Part shown: positions 19,329-28,088 of the stretch, in pieces
How positions within the stretch are numbered: position 1 is the first letter of the stretch
How the letters are laid out: every line of letters starts with the position of its first letter
NCBI GenBank assembly: GCA_002422545.1
Contig: DIWF01000027.1
Location: 183,435-247,434 of the forward strand
Source: Firmicutes bacterium UBA6113
Lineage (GTDB): Bacteria; Bacillota; Clostridia; Tissierellales; Sedimentibacteraceae
Length of the DNA stretch: 64,000 nt
Direction: 5' to 3'
Notes under the pieces: generated by a model
Told to the model about the DNA's origin: nothing
Database searches by the model: none
Seen by the model: the letters and a program-made list of their open reading frames with translations, nothing else
Translations under genes and position numbers: made by a program

Positions 19329-20240
19329 TTATTCTGCTGGTTTGAACTCCTTATGCATTAAATCAATGCCGATGTGGGTATTTGAAAATATTTTTGTTGC
19401 AAACTCTATGTATTCACTGGGATTTGCCATTGCAGGGCTGAAGTGGGTGAGCCACAGTTCCTTTACATGAGATTCAAGAGCAATTTTTGCTGCTTCGGAA
19501 TAAATCATATGCATTTTTTCCGATGTTTTTTCCTGTTGCTCATCGTCTCCGTACATTCCTTCGCATATGAACAAATCTGAGTCTCTGACTATTTTATTTA
19601 TCCAATCAACAGGTCTCGTGTCAGTTACATACGATATTTTAATTGGAGGCCTTTCTTCACCTAAGACCATGTCTGGAGTAATTGTTTTATTCATGACATT
19701 TACACTGTCCCCGCTGTGAAGAGTTCGCCATAACTTTACGGGAATATTTAATCTTTTTGCCTTTTCGGGGTTGAAGTGTGGTTTTAATTTTAGCTCGAAG
19801 CTGTAACCCACGCAGTTCATGTGATGCTTTAGCGGTATTGATGTTATGTTTAATCCTATCTGTTCGAATTCAACAGGCCTGGTATCATGAAGTTCTGACA
19901 TCCTAACTTCAAATGGAAGATATCCGCACACCACAAGCAATGAGTTTATAATAGGTATACTTCCTCTTGGACCTATAATATCTAAGGGTTCTGTTCGTCC
20001 GCTGTTTCCTATGGTCAACAAAAGTCCTGGAAGACCTGTTACATGGTCTGCATGGCAGTGGGTGAGCAGTATCACATCAATTTTACTAATGCTGATTTTT
20101 CCCTTGTGAAGAGAAACCTGTGTTCCTTCTCCGCAGTCAATAAGGATTTTTCTTCCGTTATATTCAATTACGCATGACGCAAGAAATCTGTCGGGAAGAG
20201 GGATCATGCCGCCTGTTCCTATCATTGTAACATTTATCAT
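19329..20240 (-). CDS. rnz: Ribonuclease Z
   Basis: A 303-residue metallo-beta-lactamase-fold endonuclease that trims the 3' end of tRNA precursors lacking CCA. The zinc motif is HCHADH (His61, His63, Asp65, His66), with FLASCVIEYN, the LIDCGEGTQ loop and a late WLTHFSPA histidine. Length fits the short RNase Z form. It has its own promoter overlapping the end of ylbJ, so it need not depend on the upstream genes. Confidence 0.93.
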   Translation of the reverse strand: MINVTMIGTGGMIPLPDRFLASCVIEYNGRKILIDCGEGTQVSLHKGKISISKIDVILLTHCHADHVTGLPGLLLTIGNSGRTEPLDIIGPRGSIPIINSLLVVCGYLPFEVRMSELHDTRPVEFEQIGLNITSIPLKHHMNCVGYSFELKLKPHFNPEKAKRLNIPVKLWRTLHSGDSVNVMNKTITPDMVLGEERPPIKISYVTDTRPVDWINKIVRDSDLFICEGMYGDDEQQEKTSEKMHMIYSEAAKIALESHVKELWLTHFSPAMANPSEYIEFATKIFSNTHIGIDLMHKEFKPAE

Positions 20241-20269
20241 TTTATCACCTTGTATATAAGCTTGTTACC

Positions 20270-20298
20270 ATTATACATATTATTTCTTTTATAATCAA
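20270..20298 (-). promoter_or_regulatory. Sigma-A promoter for rnz
   Basis: Minus strand: -35 TTGATT (20298-20293, overlapping the ylbJ stop), 17-base spacer, -10 TATAAT (20275-20270). Confidence 0.7.
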
Positions 20299-21263
20299 TA
20301 TATATTCCCTGTAAAAATGAGCATGAGCGTGCATATGAGTGAAGACATGACACCCTGCATGAACTTGTAAAATATGTAGCTTTTAACGTCAAAATCAAAT
20401 TCATCCACTACAGCCATTGTCTGAAAGATTACTGACATTCCAGAAAAACTTATGAGAAAATTAATTACTATGAGCTTCATTTCAAGAGGAACAAACGATG
20501 AAGATGTAATGATGCTGCAGCCGTTTGTCAGTTCCATGCCACCAATCAAAAGAGAATAAATGATGTCACTTATGTACATCTTAAGATTAAGTAAAGCTGC
20601 AATGCTTTCTAGACTGTCGCTTAAAAAGTGTGATATAACCGAAAAAATAACAATGACTCCGCCCACTGACAATATGCTTGAAACTGATTTGTAAATGGCT
20701 GTGCTGAAAGCCTTGTTAAAAGACAGGACGGGTTTTCTAAGGGCATTTATATTCATTCCAAGCCGAGACTCTTTTTTTGACATCATCATTCCTATTGCCA
20801 GAGCGCCTAGAAAATGCGGAATTGCAATGAAGCGGTACAGATGAAAATTTCCGAGCATTGAAAATGAAACAGCTCCTGCAATGAACTGAAAACTGCAATC
20901 ATTGGCAAATATGGTCAGGTTATTAGCTTCATCTTCATTTATTCGTTTGCCTCCTGCCATTATGTTCACAGCCATTGCTCCTGAAGGGTAGCCTGATATG
21001 AAACTTATGAAAAATGGAATGAGAGCATACTTGCTTTTAAACAGTTTAGTTGACAAATAAGACATACGCCCGAACAAACTGTACAAGAAGTTGTACTGAA
21101 GCAGGATGTTTGACAATACAGACATTGGAAACAAAAATGGAACTATGTTGTTCACCCAAATGTTAAGGCCTCTGAAAGCTCCTTCGGACACAATGTCAGG
21201 CTTGAGTATAAATAAGCTTATAAAAATCAAAATAAGAACAGGAATAAAGTTTCGCTTCAACAT
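20295..21263 (-). CDS. ylbJ: Sporulation integral membrane protein YlbJ
   Basis: A 322-residue polytopic membrane protein of the nucleoside-recognition (gate) domain type. Landmarks are LNIWVNNIVPFLFPMSVLSN near the start and FFISFISGYPSGAM at about 88-101. YlbJ is made under sigma-E in the mother cell of Bacillus and is needed for heat-resistant spores; that role is inferred here from homology. It lies 47 bases after tmcAL, a neighbour in Bacillus as well (ylbM). Confidence 0.87.
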   Translation of the reverse strand: MLKRNFIPVLILIFISLFILKPDIVSEGAFRGLNIWVNNIVPFLFPMSVLSNILLQYNFLYSLFGRMSYLSTKLFKSKYALIPFFISFISGYPSGAMAVNIMAGGKRINEDEANNLTIFANDCSFQFIAGAVSFSMLGNFHLYRFIAIPHFLGALAIGMMMSKKESRLGMNINALRKPVLSFNKAFSTAIYKSVSSILSVGGVIVIFSVISHFLSDSLESIAALLNLKMYISDIIYSLLIGGMELTNGCSIITSSSFVPLEMKLIVINFLISFSGMSVIFQTMAVVDEFDFDVKSYIFYKFMQGVMSSLICTLMLIFTGNIY

Positions 21264-21310
21264 AATACAACCCCCATAACATATTTTATTGCAGTCAGGG
21301 GGAAATATGA

Positions 21311-22525
21311 TTATTTATCATTTATATAAACAGCATTTTCTTTGTATTCAACATTTGTCTCACGGTTTCTGAAAGGCAGGTAGTACAAGTCTGTTGATTT
21401 GTTCGTAAGGCGGAACAAGGGAAGGTCTTCAGCTATTAAACTGTTTTTTTTGTAATCTGAAAAACGGTTAATTGCTGCAGTGTTAAATGTTTTTGCATGC
21501 TTTATTACATTTCTTCCCACATTGTTAAAAGCTAAGACCTTAACATATTTATGATTATTAGGTGACATAAAATGTTTTATGTCATTATGCCTTATGCTTA
21601 AAAGTATATTAAGCAAGGCACGCCTTAATTTGGAATATGTGTAGCGCTTGGATTTAAGGCTTAAGATGAAGTCATCAACTGTAGAATGTTTGTATAGATT
21701 GTCGTAAATCTTGTTGTTGAGGCCTTCAGAAATTTCAAATATTTCACCGAGCCCATCAATACCAAGATCAATTATTTTGTAATACAAAATGTCCAGATAA
21801 TTTTCAAAACTATTAAACCCATTGAATTTTTCGTAAAAATCATTAAACATCTCAATGCTTTTTTCAGTAGCGCTGATGTTTTTGGAAGAACTGCTTAAAA
21901 TTGCTTTTCTGATTGCAGTGGCGCTGTCAAAGAATCCCGATACAAATTCATCGTTGTGATTTTTTCCCATGCGCAGTACAGGGTAAAAGTCCCATTTTAA
22001 ATTTTGCTTCATGGCGCTTTTCATGTATTCAACAGCCAGGACATTGTTAGGTGATAAAACTGCATCACGTGATTCTTCACCAAGGATTGTTGTCAAGGAA
22101 TTTGTCATTGCGGTTGGAAATGATATTCCTTTTTTTATTTCTTCTTTGAGAATTTTAACATATGAATCTGAAAGCTGAGCCTTGGCAATTTTTAAAAGCA
22201 TTTTGGGATCATCATTTTCGCATCCGAAGCTCAAAGACGTTACCTGAAGCTTTTTTAATTCATTGACTGCTGCAAAAGCAAACATTTCTGCATTCTGGCA
22301 TGAAAAGGGCAGGGGAAGTTCAATGACGATGTCGGCTCCTGCATGGACGGCTGCCTCAGCACGTCTGAATTTATCTATTATTGCAGGTTCTCCGCGCTGC
22401 ACGAAGTTTCCGCTCATGACAACAGCAACTGCGTCGCAGCCTGATAATTCACGTGCTTTTTTAAGCTGATATTCATGACCCATGTGAAAGGGGTTGTATT
22501 CTGCTACTATGCCAGTTATTTTCAT
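21311..22525 (-). CDS. tmcAL: tRNA(Met) cytidine acetate ligase TmcAL (YlbM)
   Basis: A 404-residue nucleotidyltransferase-fold protein. The N-terminal GIVAEYNPFHMGHEYQL contains the HxGH-type nucleotide-binding motif, followed by MSGNFVQRGEPAIIDKFRRA, both characteristic of TmcAL. The Bacillus enzyme activates acetate with ATP and acetylates the wobble cytidine of elongator tRNA-Met. Full length. Start supported by AAAGGTG. First gene of a minus-strand unit that continues into ylbJ. Confidence 0.93.
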   Translation of the reverse strand: MKITGIVAEYNPFHMGHEYQLKKARELSGCDAVAVVMSGNFVQRGEPAIIDKFRRAEAAVHAGADIVIELPLPFSCQNAEMFAFAAVNELKKLQVTSLSFGCENDDPKMLLKIAKAQLSDSYVKILKEEIKKGISFPTAMTNSLTTILGEESRDAVLSPNNVLAVEYMKSAMKQNLKWDFYPVLRMGKNHNDEFVSGFFDSATAIRKAILSSSSKNISATEKSIEMFNDFYEKFNGFNSFENYLDILYYKIIDLGIDGLGEIFEISEGLNNKIYDNLYKHSTVDDFILSLKSKRYTYSKLRRALLNILLSIRHNDIKHFMSPNNHKYVKVLAFNNVGRNVIKHAKTFNTAAINRFSDYKKNSLIAEDLPLFRLTNKSTDLYYLPFRNRETNVEYKENAVYINDK

Positions 22526-22551
22526 AAATCACCTTTTATATTTTTATTTAT

Positions 22552-22580
22552 ATATTAATTTTATTTTATTATAAAGTCAA
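22552..22580 (-). promoter_or_regulatory. Sigma-A promoter for tmcAL-ylbJ
   Basis: Minus strand: -35 TTGACT (22580-22575), 17-base spacer, -10 TAATAT (22557-22552), 26 bases before the start codon. Confidence 0.68.
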
Positions 22581-22623
22581 ACAAAACAGGAATTAATTCA
22601 TACATTTTTTTGCAGAAATTTGT

Positions 22624-22651
22624 TTGATTTTTGCATTTTAAATGTTATAAT
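22624..22651 (+). promoter_or_regulatory. Sigma-A promoter for the cobU operon
   Basis: -35 TTGATT (22624-22629), 16-base spacer, -10 TATAAT (22646-22651). Only about 30 bases of leader remain, so a cobalamin riboswitch cannot be present between this promoter and cobU. Confidence 0.7.
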
Positions 22652-22689
22652 ACTATAGTTAATGGTAAAAATTATAAAATGGTGAAATT

Positions 22690-23283
22690 ATGAGCGTAAC
22701 ATTTGTAATAGGCGGAGCAAGAAGCGGGAAAAGCACATTTGCAGAAATGAAAGCAAAAGAATATGCTGAAAATGTCCTGTATCTTGCTACGGCAGTAGTA
22801 ACTGACCAGGCCATGGCTGACAGAGTAAAAAAACACAAAGAGCAGCGTCCGGATTCATGGAAAACTCTTGAATTGTACAGTGATTTTAAAAATCTTGTGA
22901 ATTTTCCCGAGTTTAATGATTCTGACGCTATCATGATTGACTGTATTACAACACTGATTGGAAACTTCATGTTTGACAGCAAACTTGACTTTGACAGCTG
23001 CAGCATTGAAAAAGTAAATGAACTTGAAGAAAATATTACACTTGAAGTTATGTCTTTGATAGACGTATGCAACCACAACAACAAAAAGCTCATTATTGTT
23101 TCAAACGAAACAGGAATGGGAGTGGTGCCGTCCTACTATATGGGAAATTATTTCAGAGATATAAGCGGAAGAATCAACAGTAAAATCAGCATGAAGTCTG
23201 ATTTCATGTATTTTATATTTTCAGGCATTCCCATCAAACTTAAGCATAAGGGAGAACTGGTTAAATGGCCTCAGGATTTTTAA
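22690..23283 (+). CDS. cobU: Adenosylcobinamide kinase / adenosylcobinamide-phosphate guanylyltransferase
   Basis: A 197-residue bifunctional enzyme that phosphorylates adenosylcobinamide and then attaches GMP, giving the GDP-activated precursor for cobalamin completion. The P-loop is GGARSGKS at residues 8-15, and the guanylylated histidine is probably His49 in KKHKEQRPDSW, matching the family's RxxxHxxxRPxxW pattern. It overlaps cobS by 19 bases, which suggests coupled translation. Late steps only: no corrin-ring genes are nearby, so the pathway here looks like salvage or a split locus. Confidence 0.94.
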   Translation: MSVTFVIGGARSGKSTFAEMKAKEYAENVLYLATAVVTDQAMADRVKKHKEQRPDSWKTLELYSDFKNLVNFPEFNDSDAIMIDCITTLIGNFMFDSKLDFDSCSIEKVNELEENITLEVMSLIDVCNHNNKKLIIVSNETGMGVVPSYYMGNYFRDISGRINSKISMKSDFMYFIFSGIPIKLKHKGELVKWPQDF

Positions 23284-23999
23284 CTTTGATTTCATTTTTT
23301 ACCCGCATTCCTGTGGGAAGAAAAATTGTATACAATGAAGATAATTTCAAAAGAGCATTGTCTTTGTACACCCTTATGGGAGCAGTGATAGGGATATTGC
23401 TTATTATAGTTTACTTTAGTTTCGGCAGGACATACATAGCTTTTTTAAGAGGTCTTGTTCTTACAATCGGATATCTTGCAATAACCGGAGGCATTCACCT
23501 CGACGGAGCTGCAGATACGGCAGACGGGCTGTTTTCCGGAAGGACAGGAGAGCGCGTGTTTGAAATCATGAGTGATTCTCACATTGGAGCATTTGGAGTA
23601 ATATGTCTTATTTTGATACTTCTTTCACAGTTTGTTTTGTTTTCCTTTGCTGATATGTTCACATGTTTCTTGATGCCGGTTGTGGGAAGAGCGTGCCTTA
23701 CTGTTTCATGCTTCGGTAAAAAATATGCAAAAAAAACAAAAGGCATGGGAACAATATTCATTGAGTCCATGAATAAACAAACAGTAGCTGCCAATTTGGT
23801 TGTTTTGGCTATTTTTGTTGTCATAACGCCTTACAGGCTAATTTTTGCAGCATCATGTTTTGCTACACTAGCTGCATCAGTCTATATATCAGGGTGGATA
23901 GAAGACAAAATTGGCGGAATGACAGGGGACACATGCGGTTTTATAACTGAAACAAGTCAAATAATTTTTATGATATTAGTACTTTTTTTAAAAGGATAA
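23265..23999 (+). CDS. cobS: Adenosylcobinamide-GDP ribazoletransferase (cobalamin synthase)
   Basis: A 244-residue integral membrane enzyme that joins adenosylcobinamide-GDP and alpha-ribazole (phosphate). It has the family landmarks FFTRIPVGRK near the start, GGIHLDGAADTADGLFSG at about 79-96 (acidic metal-binding site) and GGMTGDTCGFITETSQI near the end. The start lies inside cobU; GGGAG is about ten bases before the ATG. It is followed two bases later by the phosphatase gene. Confidence 0.94.
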   Translation: MASGFLTLISFFTRIPVGRKIVYNEDNFKRALSLYTLMGAVIGILLIIVYFSFGRTYIAFLRGLVLTIGYLAITGGIHLDGAADTADGLFSGRTGERVFEIMSDSHIGAFGVICLILILLSQFVLFSFADMFTCFLMPVVGRACLTVSCFGKKYAKKTKGMGTIFIESMNKQTVAANLVVLAIFVVITPYRLIFAASCFATLAASVYISGWIEDKIGGMTGDTCGFITETSQIIFMILVLFLKG

Positions 24000-24001
24000 T
24001 T

Positions 24002-24607
24002 ATGATATACTTAGTTCGGCATGGGGAATCCCTGTCCAATATAACAAAGCGCTACAGCGGCATAACTGACGTGGAACTGTCTGAAAACGGAAGGGATCAG
24101 GCGCTTATTGCTGCAATGAATTTAAAAGATGCAACTATTTCAAATATATTCTCAAGCCCTCTTAAGAGAGCATTTGATACTGCAAAAATTATTTCAAAAG
24201 AAAACAATTTTGACATAAATAAAATTGCTGTTGAAAAAAGCCTTATTGAAGTTAACTTTGGAATATTTGAAAATATGACATGGGAAGAAATGCGTCACAG
24301 CCACCGAGAAGAAACTGAAAAATGGATTCGCTTAAGGAATAAATATAAATTTCCTCAAGGGGAATCATATGATGACATAATAAAAAGAGTATCGGGATTT
24401 GTTGACATGGTTCCTGACAATTCAGTTGTGGTAACCCACTTCGGAGTAATACAGTCGGTCATGCTTTACCTTAAAATTGCCGACGACAAAGATTTGTGGA
24501 AATATGAAATATCAAATTGCGACATAGTGGTAATAAACAATAATAAATTTGAAAAAATAATAAAATGCTGTCCGGAAGAATCAGCAGCAAATAACAAAAG
24601 TTTTTAA
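24002..24607 (+). CDS. cobC: Histidine phosphatase family protein, probable alpha-ribazole phosphatase
   Basis: A 201-residue phosphoglycerate-mutase-fold phosphatase. The catalytic RHGES is at residues 6-10, IFSSPLKRAFDTA follows at about 55, and a second histidine lies in VVTHFGVIQ at about 143. Histidine phosphatases next to cobU and cobS normally remove the 5' phosphate of alpha-ribazole phosphate or of cobalamin phosphate, so CobC is the likely role, although the fold alone does not prove the substrate. Confidence 0.8.
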   Translation: MIYLVRHGESLSNITKRYSGITDVELSENGRDQALIAAMNLKDATISNIFSSPLKRAFDTAKIISKENNFDINKIAVEKSLIEVNFGIFENMTWEEMRHSHREETEKWIRLRNKYKFPQGESYDDIIKRVSGFVDMVPDNSVVVTHFGVIQSVMLYLKIADDKDLWKYEISNCDIVVINNNKFEKIIKCCPEESAANNKSF

Positions 24608-24649
24608 AATCTTATGATTTTATATATAAATAACTCATGGAGGAATAAA

Positions 24650-25846
24650 ATGAATGTATTAGTAATTAACTGCGGAAGTTCATCATTAAAATACCAGTTG
24701 ATAAATATGAATGATGAAAGTGTATTAGCTAAAGGTCTTGTTGAAAGAATAGGTATCGAAGGCAGTGTTTTGAAACATGAAAAAACAGGTATGGATAAGG
24801 TTGTTATCCAGGAACCTATGAAAGACCACAAGGAAGCAATCAACCATGTGTTGACTGCTCTTGTTGATGCTAACTACGGAGCTGTTAAATCATTAGATGA
24901 AGTTGATGCTGTTGGACACAGAGTTGTTCATGGCGGAGAAAAATTTGCTGATTCAGTACTTATCACTGATGAAGTTATAAAGGCTATGAAGGAATGCATT
25001 GAACTTGCACCTCTTCACAACCCACCAAACATTATCGGTATTGAAGCTTGCCAGGAATTGTTGCCATCAGTGCCTATGGTAGGCGTGTTTGATACAGCTT
25101 TCCACCAGACAATGCCTCCAGTATCTTACATATATCCGCTTCCATATGAATTGTATGAAGAACTTGGAATCAGAAGATACGGTTTCCACGGAACATCACA
25201 CAAATATGTTTCTGAAAGAGTTAAAGCTTTAACAGGAAAAGAACTTGAAGGAATGAAAATAATCACTTGCCACTTAGGAAACGGAGCAAGTCTTACTGCT
25301 ATAAAAGATGGAAAATCATTTGACACAAGCATGGGAATGACTCCTCTTGAAGGACTTGTAATGGGAACAAGATGTGGAGACATTGACCCTGCAATAGTTA
25401 CATTCCTTATGAACAAGAAAAACATGACAGCTGAACAGGTTGATAGCCTCATGAATAAAAAATCAGGAGTTCTTGGAATTTCAGGTGTAAGCAGCGACTT
25501 CAGAGATATCGAGGGTGCAGCTGATGAAGGAAACATAAGAGCAAGACTTGCTTTGGACAAATTTGCTTACACAGTTAAAAAATATATTGGTTCATATGCT
25601 GCAGCAATGGGTGGCGTTGACGTATTGGTATTCACAGCAGGTCTTGGCGAAAACTCTGCTCCTGCAAGAAAAGAGGTTTGTGAAGGACTTGAATTCCTGG
25701 GAATAGAAATTGACGAAGCAAAGAACAATACAAGAGGAAAAGAAGTAGAAATTTCTACAGACAATTCAAAAGTTAAAGTATTCGTTATTCCTACAAACGA
25801 GGAATTGATGATAGCAAGAGACACAAAAACACTTGCACACGAATAA
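24650..25846 (+). CDS. ackA: Acetate kinase
   Basis: A 398-residue enzyme of the acetokinase family that makes ATP from acetyl phosphate in fermentation. The signature [10 protein letters not shown] is at 7-16, with [12 protein letters not shown] at about 86, the second signature [11 protein letters not shown] at about 175 and HLGNGASL at about 207. The start is ATG 24650, eight bases after GGAGG; a frame extended 12 codons upstream contains the ribosome binding site itself. Phosphotransacetylase (pta) is not beside it, so the usual pta-ackA pair is split. It sits 42 bases after the cob genes and may be read with them. Confidence 0.96.
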   Translation: MNVLVINCGSSSLKYQLINMNDESVLAKGLVERIGIEGSVLKHEKTGMDKVVIQEPMKDHKEAINHVLTALVDANYGAVKSLDEVDAVGHRVVHGGEKFADSVLITDEVIKAMKECIELAPLHNPPNIIGIEACQELLPSVPMVGVFDTAFHQTMPPVSYIYPLPYELYEELGIRRYGFHGTSHKYVSERVKALTGKELEGMKIITCHLGNGASLTAIKDGKSFDTSMGMTPLEGLVMGTRCGDIDPAIVTFLMNKKNMTAEQVDSLMNKKSGVLGISGVSSDFRDIEGAADEGNIRARLALDKFAYTVKKYIGSYAAAMGGVDVLVFTAGLGENSAPARKEVCEGLEFLGIEIDEAKNNTRGKEVEISTDNSKVKVFVIPTNEELMIARDTKTLAHE

Positions 25847-25864
25847 AAGTGTAAAATAAATTGC

Positions 25865-25893
25865 TTGACAAAAGATTTAATTTCTCTTATAAT
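25865..25893 (+). promoter_or_regulatory. Consensus sigma-A promoter for yceD-rpmF
   Basis: -35 TTGACA (25865-25870), 17-base spacer, -10 TATAAT (25888-25893): a perfect match. It rules out translation starts upstream of about 25900. Confidence 0.9.
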
Positions 25894-25921
25894 TAACTCT
25901 GCGAATGAAAAGGGTGGTACT

Positions 25922-26425
25922 ATGTTAATTCGAGTAAATAAGTTTTTATCATCTGATGCATTATCTTTTAATGTTAATGAAAATTTTGTCATTGATGACG
26001 AAGATTTTTTATCAAAAACACATCTTGATAAGAACATTGAATTCAGCGGAGATATTTTCAAGATTGAAGACAGTGTTTTGTTAACAGGCACAATCAAATA
26101 CACCTTTGCGGATGTGTGTGCAAGGTGCCTGGAAGACTTTGACAATACTGTTGTAACAAAGTTTGAAGCGGTTATTGTGTCAAAATTAAGCGAAGATGAA
26201 GAATCTGATGAAATTCAGCTAGTAATTACAGACGGATGTGTTAATTTGGACGAAATTATAAAACAGATGATTTATTTGTCCATGCCTATGAAGTCATTGT
26301 GCAAACAAGACTGCAAAGGTATATGCCCGACTTGCGGAGTAAATTTAAATTTTGAAGAATGCAAATGCGAAAACAATTTAACAGATCCGCGATTTAATAA
26401 ATTAAAAGACCTGTTGAAGGATTAA
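25922..26425 (+). CDS. yceD: YceD family protein (DUF177)
   Basis: A 167-residue protein of the YceD/DUF177 family, nearly always encoded just before rpmF. In plants and bacteria the family is tied to 23S rRNA accumulation and large-subunit assembly; the exact role is open. The C-terminus has a cysteine cluster, CKQDCKGICPTCG and ECKC, as expected for a metal site in Firmicute members; CARCLED at about 62 adds another CxxC. The start is ATG 25922, after AAGGGTGGT and 29 bases beyond the promoter. Confidence 0.88.
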   Translation: MLIRVNKFLSSDALSFNVNENFVIDDEDFLSKTHLDKNIEFSGDIFKIEDSVLLTGTIKYTFADVCARCLEDFDNTVVTKFEAVIVSKLSEDEESDEIQLVITDGCVNLDEIIKQMIYLSMPMKSLCKQDCKGICPTCGVNLNFEECKCENNLTDPRFNKLKDLLKD

Positions 26426-26437
26426 GGAGGTGTTACA

Positions 26438-26617
26438 ATGGCAGTACCTAAGAGAAAAACTTCCAAAGCTAGAAGAGATAGAAGAAGAACTGCGAAATCT
26501 AGATTAACAGTTCCAAATACTATAGAATGCCCACAGTGTCATGAACCAAAGCTTCCTCACAGAGTATGCGGAGCTTGTGGATTTTATAACGGCAAAGAAG
26601 TTATGAGCGTTGAGTAA
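26438..26617 (+). CDS. rpmF: 50S ribosomal protein L32
   Basis: A 59-residue basic protein: [20 protein letters not shown] start, then a zinc ribbon CPQCHE (31-36) and CGACGFYNG (44-52). The zinc-binding four-cysteine form is intact. AAGGAGGTG precedes the ATG, 12 bases after yceD. A component of the large ribosomal subunit. Confidence 0.97.
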   Translation: MAVPKRKTSKARRDRRRTAKSRLTVPNTIECPQCHEPKLPHRVCGACGFYNGKEVMSVE

Positions 26618-26645
26618 AAAGTAGTGCGAATGCACTATTTTTTTA
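26618..26645 (+). terminator. Intrinsic terminator after rpmF
   Basis: Stem TAGTGC / GCACTA with a four-base loop and a run of seven T residues directly after the rpmF stop. Confidence 0.9.
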
Positions 26646-26674
26646 TTGCAAAACAAATGCGTCTAAGTTATACT
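26646..26674 (+). promoter_or_regulatory. Sigma-A promoter for plsX-acpP
   Basis: -35 TTGCAA (26646-26651), 17-base spacer, -10 TATACT (26669-26674). It begins right at the end of the rpmF terminator. No FapR-type palindrome was recognised. Confidence 0.75.
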
Positions 26675-26710
26675 AATCTATGAGAAAAATATAGGAACAA
26701 GAGGTGCCAT

Positions 26711-27709
26711 ATGAAAATCGCAGTAGACGCCATGGGTGGTGACAATGCGCCTGAGGCTATTGTCAAGGGCAGCATACTTGCCAGGGATGAGTACAACTTA
26801 AGTGTTATACTTTCTGGAAAAGAAAAGGAAGTAAAACAATTACTTGAAAAGTACACATCAAGCTTTAACAACATTGAAATCATTAATGCAGAAGAAGTTA
26901 TCACAAACGATGACAAGCCTGTAATGGCAATCAGGCGCAAAAAAAACTCATCATTGGTGGTAGCATGCAATGCAGTTAAAAATAACGATGCTGATGCTGT
27001 CGTTTCTGCCGGAAGCACAGGAGCGCTGTTAAGCGGAGGAACACTCATAGTCGGGAGAATTGAAGGTATTCAAAGGCCCGCAATAGGTTCGCTCATACCA
27101 AACATGAGCGGAGGTTTTGCACTTTTAATTGATTCCGGCGCAAATGTGGATTCAAAACCTGAATTTCTATATGATTTCGCTATGATGGGAGACATATACC
27201 TCAAAAAAGTCATGAACGTTAATAATCCCCGTATTGCTCTAGCCAATATCGGAGCAGAGAAGTCAAAGGGAGACAAATTGACTGTCGAAACTTATGAACT
27301 TCTTGAAAACACAAAATTACCAATGAATTTTATCGGTAATATCGAAGCAAGAGAAATACTTCAAGGAAAAGCGGATATAATAGTTTGTGACGGTTTTGTT
27401 GGGAATATGATTTTGAAAACTTTAGAGGGAACTGTGTTGGAACTTATGAAGGGACTCAAGAATGAACTTATGTCATCAACGAGGACAAAAATAGGCGCAG
27501 CACTGGTTAAGCCTGCATTGATGAATTTCAAGAAAAAATTTGATTATTCAGAACATGGAGGAGCACCTTTATTGGGAGTAAAGGCTCCTGTGATAAAAGC
27601 TCATGGAAGTTCCGATGAAGTAGCAATTAAAAATGCTATACGTCAGGCTAAAATGTGCTGCGAGAGCAATGTAAATGAATTGATAGAAGAAAGTATAACA
27701 AGGAGGTGA
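26711..27709 (+). CDS. plsX: Phosphate acyltransferase PlsX
   Basis: A 332-residue soluble or peripheral enzyme that converts acyl-ACP to acyl phosphate for phospholipid synthesis. The N-terminus [19 protein letters not shown] is the family hallmark; [13 protein letters not shown] (about 97-109) and [15 protein letters not shown] (about 227) are also typical. It ends within the ribosome binding site of acpP, so the two are coupled. Full length for the family. Confidence 0.96.
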   Translation: MKIAVDAMGGDNAPEAIVKGSILARDEYNLSVILSGKEKEVKQLLEKYTSSFNNIEIINAEEVITNDDKPVMAIRRKKNSSLVVACNAVKNNDADAVVSAGSTGALLSGGTLIVGRIEGIQRPAIGSLIPNMSGGFALLIDSGANVDSKPEFLYDFAMMGDIYLKKVMNVNNPRIALANIGAEKSKGDKLTVETYELLENTKLPMNFIGNIEAREILQGKADIIVCDGFVGNMILKTLEGTVLELMKGLKNELMSSTRTKIGAALVKPALMNFKKKFDYSEHGGAPLLGVKAPVIKAHGSSDEVAIKNAIRQAKMCCESNVNELIEESITRR

Positions 27710-27714
27710 TTGAT

Positions 27715-27945
27715 GTGTTTGAAAGAATTAAAGAGCTTATAGCTGATAAATTAGGTGTTGATCCTGAAGATATTACAATGGAAACATCTTTTACAGATGA
27801 CCTGGAAGCTGATTCTATAACATTGTTTGAATTGGTTATGGCTATCGAAGAGGAATTTGAAATCGAAATTGATGACGAGAGCATTGAACAAATCAATACA
27901 GTGGGAGATATTGTCAATTACTTAGAAGAAAGCATTGATATGTAA
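27715..27945 (+). CDS. acpP: Acyl carrier protein
   Basis: A 76-residue acidic four-helix carrier for growing fatty acyl chains. The phosphopantetheine serine is Ser34 in [12 protein letters not shown] (DSI in place of the usual DSL). I choose the GTG at 27715 as the start, because AGGAGGTGA occupies 27701-27709 with correct spacing; an earlier in-frame GTG at 27706 lies inside that site. It is encoded immediately after plsX, giving a minimal lipid unit. Confidence 0.93.
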   Translation: MFERIKELIADKLGVDPEDITMETSFTDDLEADSITLFELVMAIEEEFEIEIDDESIEQINTVGDIVNYLEESIDM

Positions 27946-27983
27946 TTATATTTATTTATAATACTATTGAGAACATAATTTAG

Positions 27984-28001
27984 GGACGCAGAAATGCGTC
28001 C
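27984..28001 (+). other. Hairpin with GAAA tetraloop between acpP and rnc
   Basis: A seven-base perfect stem GGACGCA / TGCGTCC closed by a GAAA loop, with no proper T run after it. It could be a weak terminator or an RNA processing site; RNase III, encoded just downstream, is a possible user, but that is a guess. Confidence 0.5.
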
Positions 28002-28088
28002 TGTATATTAAAATCAGTTATAATTATTTATTATATTTATGAAAGTTTTCGTGAGCATAATAAACAATTATAATCATCGGGAGGAACA

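Noticed and set aside
22526..22689. Cobalamin riboswitch before cobU
   Set aside because: The gap is only 164 bases, is almost pure A/T, contains two promoters and lacks the conserved B12-box motif.
22659..23093. Long antisense frame over cobU
   Set aside because: A shadow of a strong gene with intact P-loop and guanylylation motifs; no own ribosome binding site or family.
27706..27714. GTG at 27706 as the acpP start
   Set aside because: It lies inside the AGGAGGTGA ribosome binding site that serves the GTG at 27715.
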